In this document: positions 28,416 through 36,272 of the stretch, piece by piece
How the letters are laid out: every line of letters starts with the position of its first letter
Position numbering within the stretch: position 1 is the stretch's first letter
Origin: an uncultured Methylocystaceae bacterium
Lineage (GTDB): Bacteria; Pseudomonadota; Alphaproteobacteria; Rhizobiales; Beijerinckiaceae
Length of the DNA stretch: 47,719 nucleotides
Direction of reading: 5' to 3'
NCBI GenBank assembly: GCA_937870755.1
Contig: CALMZV010000085.1
Coordinates: 1-47,719, forward strand
The notes under the pieces: model-generated
The model's input: the letters and a program-made list of their open reading frames with translations, nothing else
Told to the model about the DNA's origin: nothing
The model's database searches: none
Translations under genes and position numbers: made by a program

Positions 28416-29218
28416 GCCTGACGATCACGATTCTCGGGTGTGGCTCGTCGGCCGGCGTGCCGCGCGTCGGCCAGGGCTGGGGCGCGTGCGACCCGTCCAA
28501 TCCGCGCAACCGACGGCGGCGCTGCGCCATTCTGGTGGCGCGCGGCGAGCGCGGCGCGGCCGACGGCGAGCGCACGCAGGTGCTGGTGGACGCTGGTCCG
28601 GACCTGCGCGAGCAGCTTCTTGGCGAGGATGTGCGGCGGCTCGATGCGTTGCTGCTGACCCACGCGCACGCCGACCATCTGCACGGCATCGACGATGTGC
28701 GTCCGCTGGTGCTGATCCAGCGCGCGCGCATTCCCATCTATATGGACGAGCCGACGGCTGCCGAGGCGCATGCGAAATTCGGCTACGCCTTCAAGACGCC
28801 GCCCGGCAGTTCCTATCCGCCGCTGTTCGTGGACCATCGGTTGAAACCTGGGCTGGGCGTGGCGATCCGCGGCCCCGGCGGCGCGATCGACGCGCTGCCG
28901 ATCCTGCTGCGCCACGGCGACATCGATGCGCTCGGGTTCCGGTTCGGCGATGTCGCGTATACGCCGGACGTCAGTTCGATACCGGAGGATGCGTTCGAGG
29001 CGCTGCGGGGCCTCGATCTGTGGATCATCGACGCGCTGCGCTACACGCGCCATCCAACGCATATCTGCGTGGAGGAAGCGCTGGCCTATATCGCGGCGCT
29101 CAAGCCGCGCCGGGCGATCCTGACCAACCTGCACACCGACCTCGACTACGCGCGGCTGAAGGCGGAACTGCCGCCGCATGTGGAGCCGGCCTACGACGGC
29201 ATGCGAATCGTCGTCTGA
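28412..29218 (+). CDS. MBL-fold metallo-hydrolase, PhnP-like
   Basis: A 268-residue beta-lactamase-fold hydrolase with the metal motif THAHADHLHGID (HxHxDH), a second His in LLRHGDIDALG and Asp in YTPDVSSI, and a last His in NLHTDLDY. It resembles PhnP-type cyclic phosphodiesterases, but no phn genes are nearby. The tatD-MBL pair is conserved in alphaproteobacteria. Confidence 0.9.
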   Translation: MSLTITILGCGSSAGVPRVGQGWGACDPSNPRNRRRRCAILVARGERGAADGERTQVLVDAGPDLREQLLGEDVRRLDALLLTHAHADHLHGIDDVRPLVLIQRARIPIYMDEPTAAEAHAKFGYAFKTPPGSSYPPLFVDHRLKPGLGVAIRGPGGAIDALPILLRHGDIDALGFRFGDVAYTPDVSSIPEDAFEALRGLDLWIIDALRYTRHPTHICVEEALAYIAALKPRRAILTNLHTDLDYARLKAELPPHVEPAYDGMRIVV

Positions 29219-29841
29219 GCGACCGGACAGCCGGGCGTCGAAACCGCGATCGGAAGATCGACCTGCGTTCACCACGTTTTTTCAGCGACCGGAAACGGGT
29301 TCGCCGCGATGCTGCACGCGTCGCGCCGAAGGTCCGGGCGCGGCATATCGGAACGGCAATTTGGTTCCATAATATTGATTATGCGAATCGTGTATTTGCA
29401 ATTCGTGCAAATTCAGAGGCCTGAAGTTTCTCCATCGGAAGCTGTTCCCGCGCGCTGCGGCGGCCGGCGTCGCTCCCGCCAGGCTTGCGCTGGGCGATCG
29501 CGCGCTCCGCCGCTGCCGAACTGTCCACTCATGAACCGCGCCGCGCACCGTTTGGCATTGTTCTGGCGCGGTTTTTCGGCGTCTTTTTCCTGCCTTCGGC
29601 GCGCGGTTTGCTGTAGCCAGAGCTGGATTTTGGCTGTAAAAGTATCCATGCGCGGGCTTGTCGCTTCAGACCGGAAATAAATCGGCGGCGTGCGGGCGGT
29701 TCGAGATCAGAACCTCCCTGGCGGTGTTGCGCATGGAGATCGGCGGGCCTTCAAAGGTTTCGTCGGCGTCGGTTGAGAGGTCGCGCCAGCGGATGCGCCT
29801 GTCGGGTCGGCGTTTGGATTGTGGAAGATGAGCGATTACGC
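29219..29841. other. Gene-poor stretch between MBL hydrolase and cold-shock gene
   Basis: No well-supported gene. Contents: a dif-like 28-bp site (29362-29389), an AT-richer patch around it, two unsupported minus-strand reading frames (29413-29649 and the one ending at 29666), and the leader of the cold-shock gene. Confidence 0.5.
29362..29389. other. dif-like XerC/XerD recombination site candidate
   Basis: An 11-6-11 layout: left arm ending CATAA, spacer TATTGA, right arm beginning TTATG, with the symmetric core CATAATATTGATTATG. This matches the general structure of chromosome-dimer resolution sites. It could instead be an operator palindrome (TTCCATAAT...ATTATGCGAA). Confidence 0.4.
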
Positions 29842-30501
29842 ATGAGCAAAGGTAGAGATTTCCGCGGTCCGCGGAAGCGCGGTTTCGACGACGATGGTCC
29901 GTCTTACGAATACTCGCGCCCGCAACGTTCGCATCGCGCCCAGCAGTTCGGCGGCCCTCCGCAAGGTTTCCCCGACATGGCTAGTTCAGCGCCGTCCAGC
30001 CCGCCGATCGGCGCGACCGTGAAATGGTTCAAAGCCGACAAAGGCTTTGGATTCGTCGAACTCGACAATGGCACCGGCGACGCCTTTCTGCACATCGGCG
30101 CCGTCCAGCAGGCCGGCTATGACGCCCTGCCGCCCGGCGCCAAGCTCAAGGTGAACGTGACGACCGGCCAGAAGGGCCAGCAGGTCACGCGCATTCTGGA
30201 GGCCGATCTTTCGACGGCGCAGGAAGTGCGTCCGCGCAGCGGGTTCGGCGATTCCCCTCGCCCGCGCCGCGTCGCGCCCGATCCGTCGACCGCCGTGTCG
30301 GTCTCCGGCAAGGTGAAGTGGTTCGACGAGGCCAAGGGCTTCGGCTTCGTGCAGTCGAACGACGGCGGCAAGGACGTGTTCGTGCACATTTCCGTACTCA
30401 ACGCCTCCGGCGTGCAGCGGCTGGTGGAAGGCCAGGCGGTCGACATGCAGGTGGTCGACACGCCGAAGGGACGTGAGGCGCTCTCGATCTCGGCGTCCTG
30501 A
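29842..30501 (+). CDS. Protein with two cold-shock domains
   Basis: A 219-residue RNA/ssDNA-binding protein. A basic, Arg/Gln-rich N-terminus of ~55 residues precedes two CSDs. Each has RNP1 (KGFGFVEL; KGFGFVQS) and RNP2 (DAFLHI; DVFVHI). The ATG at 29842 is chosen because the longer frame from 29773 is Arg/Cys-rich and unlike the family. Tandem-CSD proteins are typical of Hyphomicrobiales and act as RNA chaperones. Twin terminators follow. Confidence 0.93.
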   Translation: MSKGRDFRGPRKRGFDDDGPSYEYSRPQRSHRAQQFGGPPQGFPDMASSAPSSPPIGATVKWFKADKGFGFVELDNGTGDAFLHIGAVQQAGYDALPPGAKLKVNVTTGQKGQQVTRILEADLSTAQEVRPRSGFGDSPRPRRVAPDPSTAVSVSGKVKWFDEAKGFGFVQSNDGGKDVFVHISVLNASGVQRLVEGQAVDMQVVDTPKGREALSISAS

Positions 30502-30515
30502 CCAATCGACGCCTT

Positions 30516-30545
30516 CATGGAGAAGGCCCGCATGGAGAAGGCCCG
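30516..30545 (+). repeat. Perfect 15-bp tandem duplication
   Basis: CATGGAGAAGGCCCG occurs twice without a gap (30516-30530 and 30531-30545), overlapping the left arm of terminator 1. Confidence 0.9.
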
Positions 30546-30569
30546 CGTCCGCGCGGGCTTTTTCTTTTT
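30541..30569 (+). terminator. Rho-independent terminator 1 after the cold-shock gene
   Basis: Stem GCCCGCG/CGCGGGC with loop TCCG (30541-30558), then TTTTTCTTTTT. Confidence 0.9.
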
Positions 30570-30578
30570 GTGCCCAGC

Positions 30579-30604
30579 CCCGCGCCCGCGCGGGCTTTTT
30601 CTTT
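30579..30604 (+). terminator. Rho-independent terminator 2 after the cold-shock gene
   Basis: A 6-bp stem CCCGCG/CGCGGG (30579-30584 with 30589-30594) followed by TTTTTCTTT; a near-copy of terminator 1 placed in tandem. Confidence 0.8.
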
Positions 30605-30637
30605 GTCCCCGCGCCGTCGTTCGTGCGAGGTAGGGCC

Positions 30638-31450
30638 ATGAAACCTTCGCGCGACATTTCCCGGCTGGTCGAAATCATGGCGGCGCTGCGCACGCCGGGC
30701 ACGGGCTGCCCGTGGGATCTCGAACAGACATTCGCGACCATCGCGCCCTACACGGTGGAGGAAGCGCACGAGGTGGCCGAAGCGATCGCGCGCGGCGATT
30801 TCGACGACCTGCGCGAGGAGCTGGGCGATCTGCTGCTTCAGGTCGTATTTCATGCGCGCATGGCCGAGGAGGACAAGCTGTTCGATTTCGGCGGCGTGGT
30901 CGAAGCGATCACCGCCAAGCTCATCCGGCGCCACCCCCATGTGTTCGGCGATGCGCGCCACCTGTCGCCCGCCGAAGTGTCGGCGCTGTGGGGGCGCATC
31001 AAAGCGGCGGAAAAGGCGGAAAAGGCTGGCGGCGCGCGACCGTCCCTGCTCTCGTCCGTCGGCGCGGGCCAGCCGGCCCTGGCGCGCGCCGAGAAATTGC
31101 AGGCGGCGGCGTCCAAAGTCGGATTCGACTGGAACGACGCCGGGCTGGTGCTGGCGAAAATCCGCGAGGAAGTCGAGGAAACGGCGGACGCCGTGGCGCA
31201 GGGCGAGCGCGCGGCGATCGCGGAGGAGATCGGCGACCTGTTGTTCGCCGTGGTCAATCTCGCGCGTCATGCCGGGGTGGACGCCGAACAGGCGCTGCGG
31301 GGCGCCAACGCCAAGTTCGAGCGGCGCTTCGCCTATATCGAGCGTGCGCTGGCGGCGGCTGGAAAGCGACCGGACGAGGCCGGCCTTTCGGAAATGGATG
31401 CGCTGTGGAACGCCGCGAAAGCGGACGAACGTCAATCCTTTAGCGAGTGA
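30638..31450 (+). CDS. mazG: Nucleoside triphosphate pyrophosphohydrolase
   Basis: A 270-residue all-helical NTPase with two MazG domains: CPWDLEQTF...EEAHEVAEAI with EELGDLLLQVVFHARMAEE, and a second EEVEETADAV...EEIGDLLFAVVNLARH. It hydrolyses non-canonical and canonical NTPs to NMP and PPi. The ATG at 30638 is preferred because the longer frame runs through the terminators. It converges with a small secreted protein, with 11 bases of overlap at the ends. Confidence 0.95.
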   Translation: MKPSRDISRLVEIMAALRTPGTGCPWDLEQTFATIAPYTVEEAHEVAEAIARGDFDDLREELGDLLLQVVFHARMAEEDKLFDFGGVVEAITAKLIRRHPHVFGDARHLSPAEVSALWGRIKAAEKAEKAGGARPSLLSSVGAGQPALARAEKLQAAASKVGFDWNDAGLVLAKIREEVEETADAVAQGERAAIAEEIGDLLFAVVNLARHAGVDAEQALRGANAKFERRFAYIERALAAAGKRPDEAGLSEMDALWNAAKADERQSFSE

Positions 31451-31799
31451 AGTAATCGAGCCGCAGGGCGCCGAAGGGCGACACCTCGGGCCTGGCGTAG
31501 GCTTGCATCAGGTGCGGCGGCATCGGCCCCGGCGGAATATCGGCGGGGGCGGCCTCCGTTTTCGCCACCACGGTTTCGCCGATGGCGTCCGGTCGCGGCG
31601 GCGGAACCTTGATCGGGCTCGCCACGGGCGCGCGCCTGGCGACCGATGCGACGACGATGCCGGCCTTGAGGGCGGCCGCCTTTTCCATGCATACGCCCTT
31701 GGACACGCGGAAGATCTGGCCCGCAGGACACTGTTTCGCCGCCGCGGGGGCCGCAACCGCCGCACACAGGCAGGCGGCGAGAATGGCTGATCGTTTCAT
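31440..31799 (-). CDS. Small secreted protein of unknown function
   Basis: A 119-residue protein with a signal peptide (AILAACLCAAVAAPAAA). A short Cys pair (CPAGQIFRVSKGVC) could form a disulfide, and the rest is Pro/Ala-rich. The start at 31799 follows AAGGGGAG. It is downstream of hflX on the same strand and overlaps the 3' end of mazG. No function is recognised. Confidence 0.72.
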   Translation of the reverse strand: MKRSAILAACLCAAVAAPAAAKQCPAGQIFRVSKGVCMEKAAALKAGIVVASVARRAPVASPIKVPPPRPDAIGETVVAKTEAAPADIPPGPMPPHLMQAYARPEVSPFGALRLDYFTR

Positions 31800-31907
31800 T
31801 CGTCTCCCCTTACGCGAAACCCGGGAGCAGGCGGACGCTGCCGCCAAACGACAGGAGACCTTCATCTTGACTGAAATATGACCGCGCGAACGGCCATTTA
31901 GGGGCGC

Positions 31908-33269
31908 TCAGACGGCCTTGACGGCCTTGGGAAAGCGCCTGAGAACGCGCTCCACGCGTTCGGGCGAGACGCGCGCGGACACGACCAGTCCGCCCTCGGG
32001 GCGCTCGGTCCGCCGCAGCACCTCGCCGTTTTCGTAGAGCCAGGCGAGACCCGCGCCGTCCTCGGGCGCAAGTTCGATTTCGAGCATGGTGCGGCCGGAG
32101 GCGACGCGCGTCTGGATGGCGGCGAGCAGCCGATCGACGCCAGCGCCCGTCAGCGCCGAAACCAGCACCGGACGCCCCTCCTCCGCGTGGCGGCTGGCGG
32201 CCGCCTGCAGGAGCCCGGCGCGGCGCTCGGCGCTCAGGAGGTCCGACTTGTTCCAGACTTCGATCAGCCGGCGATGGTCTTCCGGCGTCACGCCCAGATC
32301 GCTCAAAATGCGCTCTACATCGGCGTTCTGCGCCTCGGTGTCCTCGTGCGAGACGTCGCGCACATGCAGCACCACGTCGGCCTCCACCACCTCCTCCAGC
32401 GTCGCGCGGAAGGCCGACACCAGCATGGTCGGCAGGTCGGAAATGAAGCCGACGGTGTCGGACAGGATGATTCGCGCGCCGTGCGGCAGTTTGACCGCGC
32501 GCAGCGTGGGGTCGAGCGTGGCGAACAGCATGTCTTCGGCCGGCACCTCGGCCTGCGTCATGCGGTTGAACAGCGTCGACTTGCCGGCGTTGGTGTAGCC
32601 GACCAGCGCGACCACCGGATACGGCGCGTCGCGCCGTTTCTTGCGATGCAGGCCGCGCGTGCGCTTGACCTGTTCGAGATCCTTCTCGATCCGCGTCATG
32701 CGCTCCTGAATGAGCCGCCGGTCGGTCTCGATCTGCGTCTCGCCGGGACCGCCGAGAAAGCCGAAACCGCCACGCTGGCGCTCGAGATGGGTCCATGAGC
32801 GCACGAGCCGGGATTTCTGATAGGCCAGATGCGCCAGCTCCACCTGGAGCGCGCCCTCGCGCGTGCGCGCGCGACGGCCGAAGATTTCCAGAATGAGCCC
32901 GGTGCGGTCGATGACCTTGGCGGAGAACGCCTTTTCCAGGTTGCGCTGCTGCACCGGCGAGAGCGCGCAATCCATCACGACCAGGCCGATGTCGGCCGCC
33001 TTGAGAACTGTTGCGAGTTCCTCAACTTTCCCCTTGCCAAGATAGGTCGCCGGCCGCACTTCGGCGAGCGCGACCGCGCGGCTCTCGACGACGTCGAGGT
33101 CGATGGCGCGGGCAAGGCCGATCGCCTCCTCCAGCCGCGCGGCGGGCGCGCGCAGGTTGAGGTCGCCCTGCCCGGCGCGACCCGTGAGATACGGACCGAC
33201 CACACACGCGCGCATGGTCGCCGGCCTGTCGGAGGCGTCGTAGCCGAACGTCATGCGTTCGTCGGCCAT
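31908..33269 (-). CDS. hflX: Ribosome-associated GTPase HflX
   Basis: A 453-residue GTPase. The N-terminal HflX domain (ATYLGKGKVEEL, FGRRARTREGALQVELA) precedes a GGxGFxGGPGETQIETDRR linker and the G domain: G1 ALVGYTNAGKST, G3 DTVGF, G4 NKSD. It splits stalled or stressed ribosomes in the known family. It lies four bases after hfq, consistent with an hfq-hflX operon. Confidence 0.96.
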   Translation of the reverse strand: MADERMTFGYDASDRPATMRACVVGPYLTGRAGQGDLNLRAPAARLEEAIGLARAIDLDVVESRAVALAEVRPATYLGKGKVEELATVLKAADIGLVVMDCALSPVQQRNLEKAFSAKVIDRTGLILEIFGRRARTREGALQVELAHLAYQKSRLVRSWTHLERQRGGFGFLGGPGETQIETDRRLIQERMTRIEKDLEQVKRTRGLHRKKRRDAPYPVVALVGYTNAGKSTLFNRMTQAEVPAEDMLFATLDPTLRAVKLPHGARIILSDTVGFISDLPTMLVSAFRATLEEVVEADVVLHVRDVSHEDTEAQNADVERILSDLGVTPEDHRRLIEVWNKSDLLSAERRAGLLQAAASRHAEEGRPVLVSALTGAGVDRLLAAIQTRVASGRTMLEIELAPEDGAGLAWLYENGEVLRRTERPEGGLVVSARVSPERVERVLRRFPKAVKAV

Positions 33270-33273
33270 CGCG

Positions 33274-33525
33274 CTATTTTTCGGCCCCTTCCTCGCCGCC
33301 CTCGAACATCTGGATCGGGTGGCCGGGCATGATGGTCGAAATCGCGTGTTTGTAGACGAGCTGGGAATGCCCGTCCCGCCGCAGCAGCACGCAGAAGTTG
33401 TCGAACCACGTGACGACGCCCTGAAGCTTCACGCCGTTGACGAGGAATATGGTGAGAGGGATTTTGTTCTTGCGAACGTGGTTGAGGAAAGTGTCCTGAA
33501 GGTTCTGTGCGCGTTCGGCCGCCAT
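33274..33525 (-). CDS. hfq: RNA chaperone Hfq
   Basis: An 83-residue Sm-like protein, of the short length typical of alphaproteobacteria. Sm1 is in [23 protein letters not shown], with the distal/proximal face residues present, and Sm2 is YKHAIST. The start at 33525 gives [11 protein letters not shown], the conserved N-terminus. It mediates sRNA-mRNA pairing. Confidence 0.97.
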   Translation of the reverse strand: MAAERAQNLQDTFLNHVRKNKIPLTIFLVNGVKLQGVVTWFDNFCVLLRRDGHSQLVYKHAISTIMPGHPIQMFEGGEEGAEK

Positions 33526-33818
33526 TTTTGATCCTGTTCTTCTTTGGGCTGCCCGCACGAATGCGACGCCTGTCGCATCCCTGGAGGCCGCCTGTTGGCT
33601 CCGCCGGCAAGTTGCACGCCATGTGGTCGGCTATACATATCGCCGACCTTGCCGGACGAAGCTTCCCTCGCTTGATCTGGCGCAAGATAACACGCCGATT
33701 CGCATGTCCGCCAGACGAGTGCGTCGGTTCTTCGACGTTATGAACATAGGAAACAATCTGGCGAATTCACGACAGAATGCGGCGCGGAAACGAATTGTCC
33801 GCGCCCGCGCGCCGGCAT
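33526..33818. other. Intergenic region upstream of hfq
   Basis: 293 bases with no supported gene. It should contain the hfq promoter on the minus strand and the end of the chromate-transporter unit. I see no clear terminator hairpin. Confidence 0.5.
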
Positions 33819-34358
33819 TCACGCGAGGCCGAGCCGCGCGGCGGCGACGAACGCCCCCGCCCCGCCCGCGATGGCGATGAGCGGATTGGCTCTCGTGAAG
33901 ATCACGAGCGCCGCGGCGGCGACCGTGACGATCAGCGCCGGAAGGTTTCGGCCGGCCGCCTGCGTCAGCAGGAAGCCGCTGGCGAGCATCAGGCCGATGG
34001 CGAGCGGGGTCAGCGCCGCCTTGAGGCGCGCGATCCAGACCGATTGCGCGGCCCGCCCGAGCGCGCGCGAGACCGCGAACGCCAGCAGGCCCGCGGGGGC
34101 GAGCGCGGCGACCGTCACGACGGCCAGGCCCGCCAGCCCCGCCAGCTCCCAGCCGAACAGGCTGAAGGCGATGACGTTCGGCCCCGGCGCCGTCTGGGCG
34201 AGCGCGAACAGGTCGGCGAACCGCCGCGCGCTGAGCCAGCCCGTCTCCTCCACGAGCTGGCGATGGACCTCCGGCAGCACGGCGGTCGCGCCGCCGACGG
34301 AGACGAGCGAAATGGCGGCGAAGCGCCAGAACAGCGAGGCCAGCAGGTCGTCCTTCAT
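33819..34358 (-). CDS. Chromate-type transporter, second half (short-chain CHR)
   Basis: A 179-residue membrane protein with about six helices and the CHR-domain signature: SVGGATAVLPEVHRQLVEE, then FADLFALAQTAPGPNVIAFSLFG (PGPN). It pairs with the preceding gene by ATGA overlap to make a full CHR transporter from two half-size proteins. The family exports chromate, but many members act on other or unknown anions. Confidence 0.88.
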   Translation of the reverse strand: MKDDLLASLFWRFAAISLVSVGGATAVLPEVHRQLVEETGWLSARRFADLFALAQTAPGPNVIAFSLFGWELAGLAGLAVVTVAALAPAGLLAFAVSRALGRAAQSVWIARLKAALTPLAIGLMLASGFLLTQAAGRNLPALIVTVAAAALVIFTRANPLIAIAGGAGAFVAAARLGLA

Positions 34359-34909
34359 CGCCGCTCCTCCCAGATGACGGCGGCCAGGCCCAGCGGCAGC
34401 AGCAGCGCGAGCGTGAGCGGCAGCGAGACGCGCAGCACGCCGGCCGCCACGAAGGCGAGCGCGACGAACGCGCCGGCCCGCCAGCCGATCTTCAGCGTGC
34501 GCGCCATCTTCAGCGCCGTGCCGATGACAAGGCCCGCCGCCGCCGCCGCCGCGCCCGCGATGGCGAAGCGGATGTCCGGCAGCCGCGACAGTTCCGCGAA
34601 GGCCGAGGCGATGGCGACGAGTGCGGCGAGCGGAACGATCAAGAGGCCGCCGAGCGCGACCAGCGCCCCGCTCCATCCGCCGATTCGGTCGCCGATCATG
34701 ACGGCGAGATTGCAGGTGTTGGCGCCCGGCAGCGCCTGGCAGAGGCCGATGAGCGCCGCGAACTCCGCATCGTCGAGCCATTTCCTGTCCTCGACGACGA
34801 CGTGACGCGTCATCGGCCCCGTGCCGCCGAACGACATGGCGCCGAGCTTGAGGAAGCCGAGAAACAGCTCGCGCTTCGTCGGCGCCGGCGCGGGTTGTCG
34901 CTCAGTCAA
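34355..34909 (-). CDS. Chromate-type transporter, first half (short-chain CHR)
   Basis: A 184-residue CHR-domain membrane protein with FLKLGAMSFGGTGPMTRHVVVEDRKWL and CQALPGANTCNLAVMIG. The start is a TTG at 34909 overlapping the ntrX stop; a later Met would remove the first conserved helix. The two genes sit between ntrX and hfq, where other Hyphomicrobiales usually have no transporter of this kind. Confidence 0.87.
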   Translation of the reverse strand: MTERQPAPAPTKRELFLGFLKLGAMSFGGTGPMTRHVVVEDRKWLDDAEFAALIGLCQALPGANTCNLAVMIGDRIGGWSGALVALGGLLIVPLAALVAIASAFAELSRLPDIRFAIAGAAAAAAGLVIGTALKMARTLKIGWRAGAFVALAFVAAGVLRVSLPLTLALLLPLGLAAVIWEERR

Positions 34910-36266
34910 TCGCCAGCGACTTCAGCTTGCGGTGCAGCGCCGAACGCTCCATGCCGATGAATTCGGCGGTGCGCGAAATATTGCCGCCGAACCGGTTGAT
35001 CTGCGCCACCAGATATTCGCGTTCGAACACCTCGCGCGCCTCGCGCAGCGGCAGGCTCATCAGTTTCTCGCCGCCCGATCCGTTCGGCGTGGAAGGCACG
35101 AGCGCGCCGATTTCGGCGGGCAGCATTTCGGCGGTGATCTCGGCCTCGGGATCGCCGGCCGCCAGAATCATCAGCCGCTCCACGTTGTTGCGCAACTGGC
35201 GGATGTTGCCTGGCCAGTCGTGCGATTGCAGCACCGCCATGGCGTCGGGCGCGATGCGCCGGCGCGGCATGCCGGTGGTCTGCGAAACGTGCTCCATGAA
35301 ATACTCGATCAGTTCGGGGATGTCGTCGCGCCGTTCGGCGAGCGCGGGCACCCGGATCGGCACCACCGACAGACGATGGAACAGTTCCTCGCGGAAGGCG
35401 CCGTCGGCGATTGCGAGCATGAGATCGCGCGAGGACGAGGAGATGATGCGCACGTCGACATGCACGCGCGTGGCGCCCTCCACGCGCTGGAAATTCTGCT
35501 CCACCAGCACACGCAGGATTTTCGCCTGCGTCTCGCGCGGCATGTCAGCCACCTCGTCGATATAGAGCGTTCCGCCGTGCGCCTCCTCCAGCGCGCCGAC
35601 CTTGCGGCGTCCGTCGCGGCCCTCCACGCCGAACAGCTCCACCTCCATGTTGTCGGGCGTGATGGTGGCGGCGTTGATGACGACGAACGGCCCGCCCGCG
35701 CGGGTGGAGGATTCATGAATGGTGCGCGCGCATAGTTCCTTGCCCGCGCCCGGCGCGCCGGAAATGAGGATGCGGGAATTGGCGGGCGCGATGCGTTCGA
35801 TGAGCGTGCGCAACTGGTTGATGGCGGTCGAGCGGCCGATGATGCGATTGACGGCGCCCGCGCGTTCGCGCAGCTCGCTCACCTCGCGTTTCAGGCGCGA
35901 GGCCTCGAGCGCGCGTTCGGCCACGATGACGAGGCGATCGGCCTTGAACGGTTTCTCGATGAAATCGTAGGCGCCGGTGCGGATGGCGCTGACGGCGGTT
36001 TCGATGTTGCCGTGGCCGGAAATCATCACGACGGGCAGGTTCGGATGCTGGTCCTTGATCACTTCCAGCAGCTGCAACCCGTCGAGCCTGGACCCCTGCA
36101 TCCATATGTCGAGGAACACCAGGTTGGGCCGGCGCGCCTCAATGGCGGCGAGCGCCTCGTCGGAGTTCCTGGCGACGCGCGTGGAATGCCCCTCGTCGGA
36201 CAGGATCCCTGAAACGAGTTCGCGAATGTCGGCTTCGTCGTCGACGATCAGAATGTCAGCAGCCAT
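34902..36266 (-). CDS. ntrX: Nitrogen regulation response regulator NtrX
   Basis: A 454-residue regulator with receiver (FLDIWMQGSRLDGLQLL), AAA+ domain (ISGAPGAGKELC; Walker B LYIDEVAD) and Fis-type HTH (GGNISRTAEFIGMERSALHRKL). The GAFTGA loop is absent and replaced by VEGRDGRRKVGA, as known for NtrX, so it probably does not activate sigma54 and works as a sigma70-type regulator. It follows ntrY by six bases. Confidence 0.95.
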   Translation of the reverse strand: MAADILIVDDEADIRELVSGILSDEGHSTRVARNSDEALAAIEARRPNLVFLDIWMQGSRLDGLQLLEVIKDQHPNLPVVMISGHGNIETAVSAIRTGAYDFIEKPFKADRLVIVAERALEASRLKREVSELRERAGAVNRIIGRSTAINQLRTLIERIAPANSRILISGAPGAGKELCARTIHESSTRAGGPFVVINAATITPDNMEVELFGVEGRDGRRKVGALEEAHGGTLYIDEVADMPRETQAKILRVLVEQNFQRVEGATRVHVDVRIISSSSRDLMLAIADGAFREELFHRLSVVPIRVPALAERRDDIPELIEYFMEHVSQTTGMPRRRIAPDAMAVLQSHDWPGNIRQLRNNVERLMILAAGDPEAEITAEMLPAEIGALVPSTPNGSGGEKLMSLPLREAREVFEREYLVAQINRFGGNISRTAEFIGMERSALHRKLKSLAID

Positions 36267-36272
36267 GGTCCG

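Noticed and set aside
29309-29680. Rightward 123-codon frame between the MBL and cold-shock genes
   Set aside because: Composition is Arg/Cys-rich, there is no ribosome-binding site and it reads through the dif-like site.
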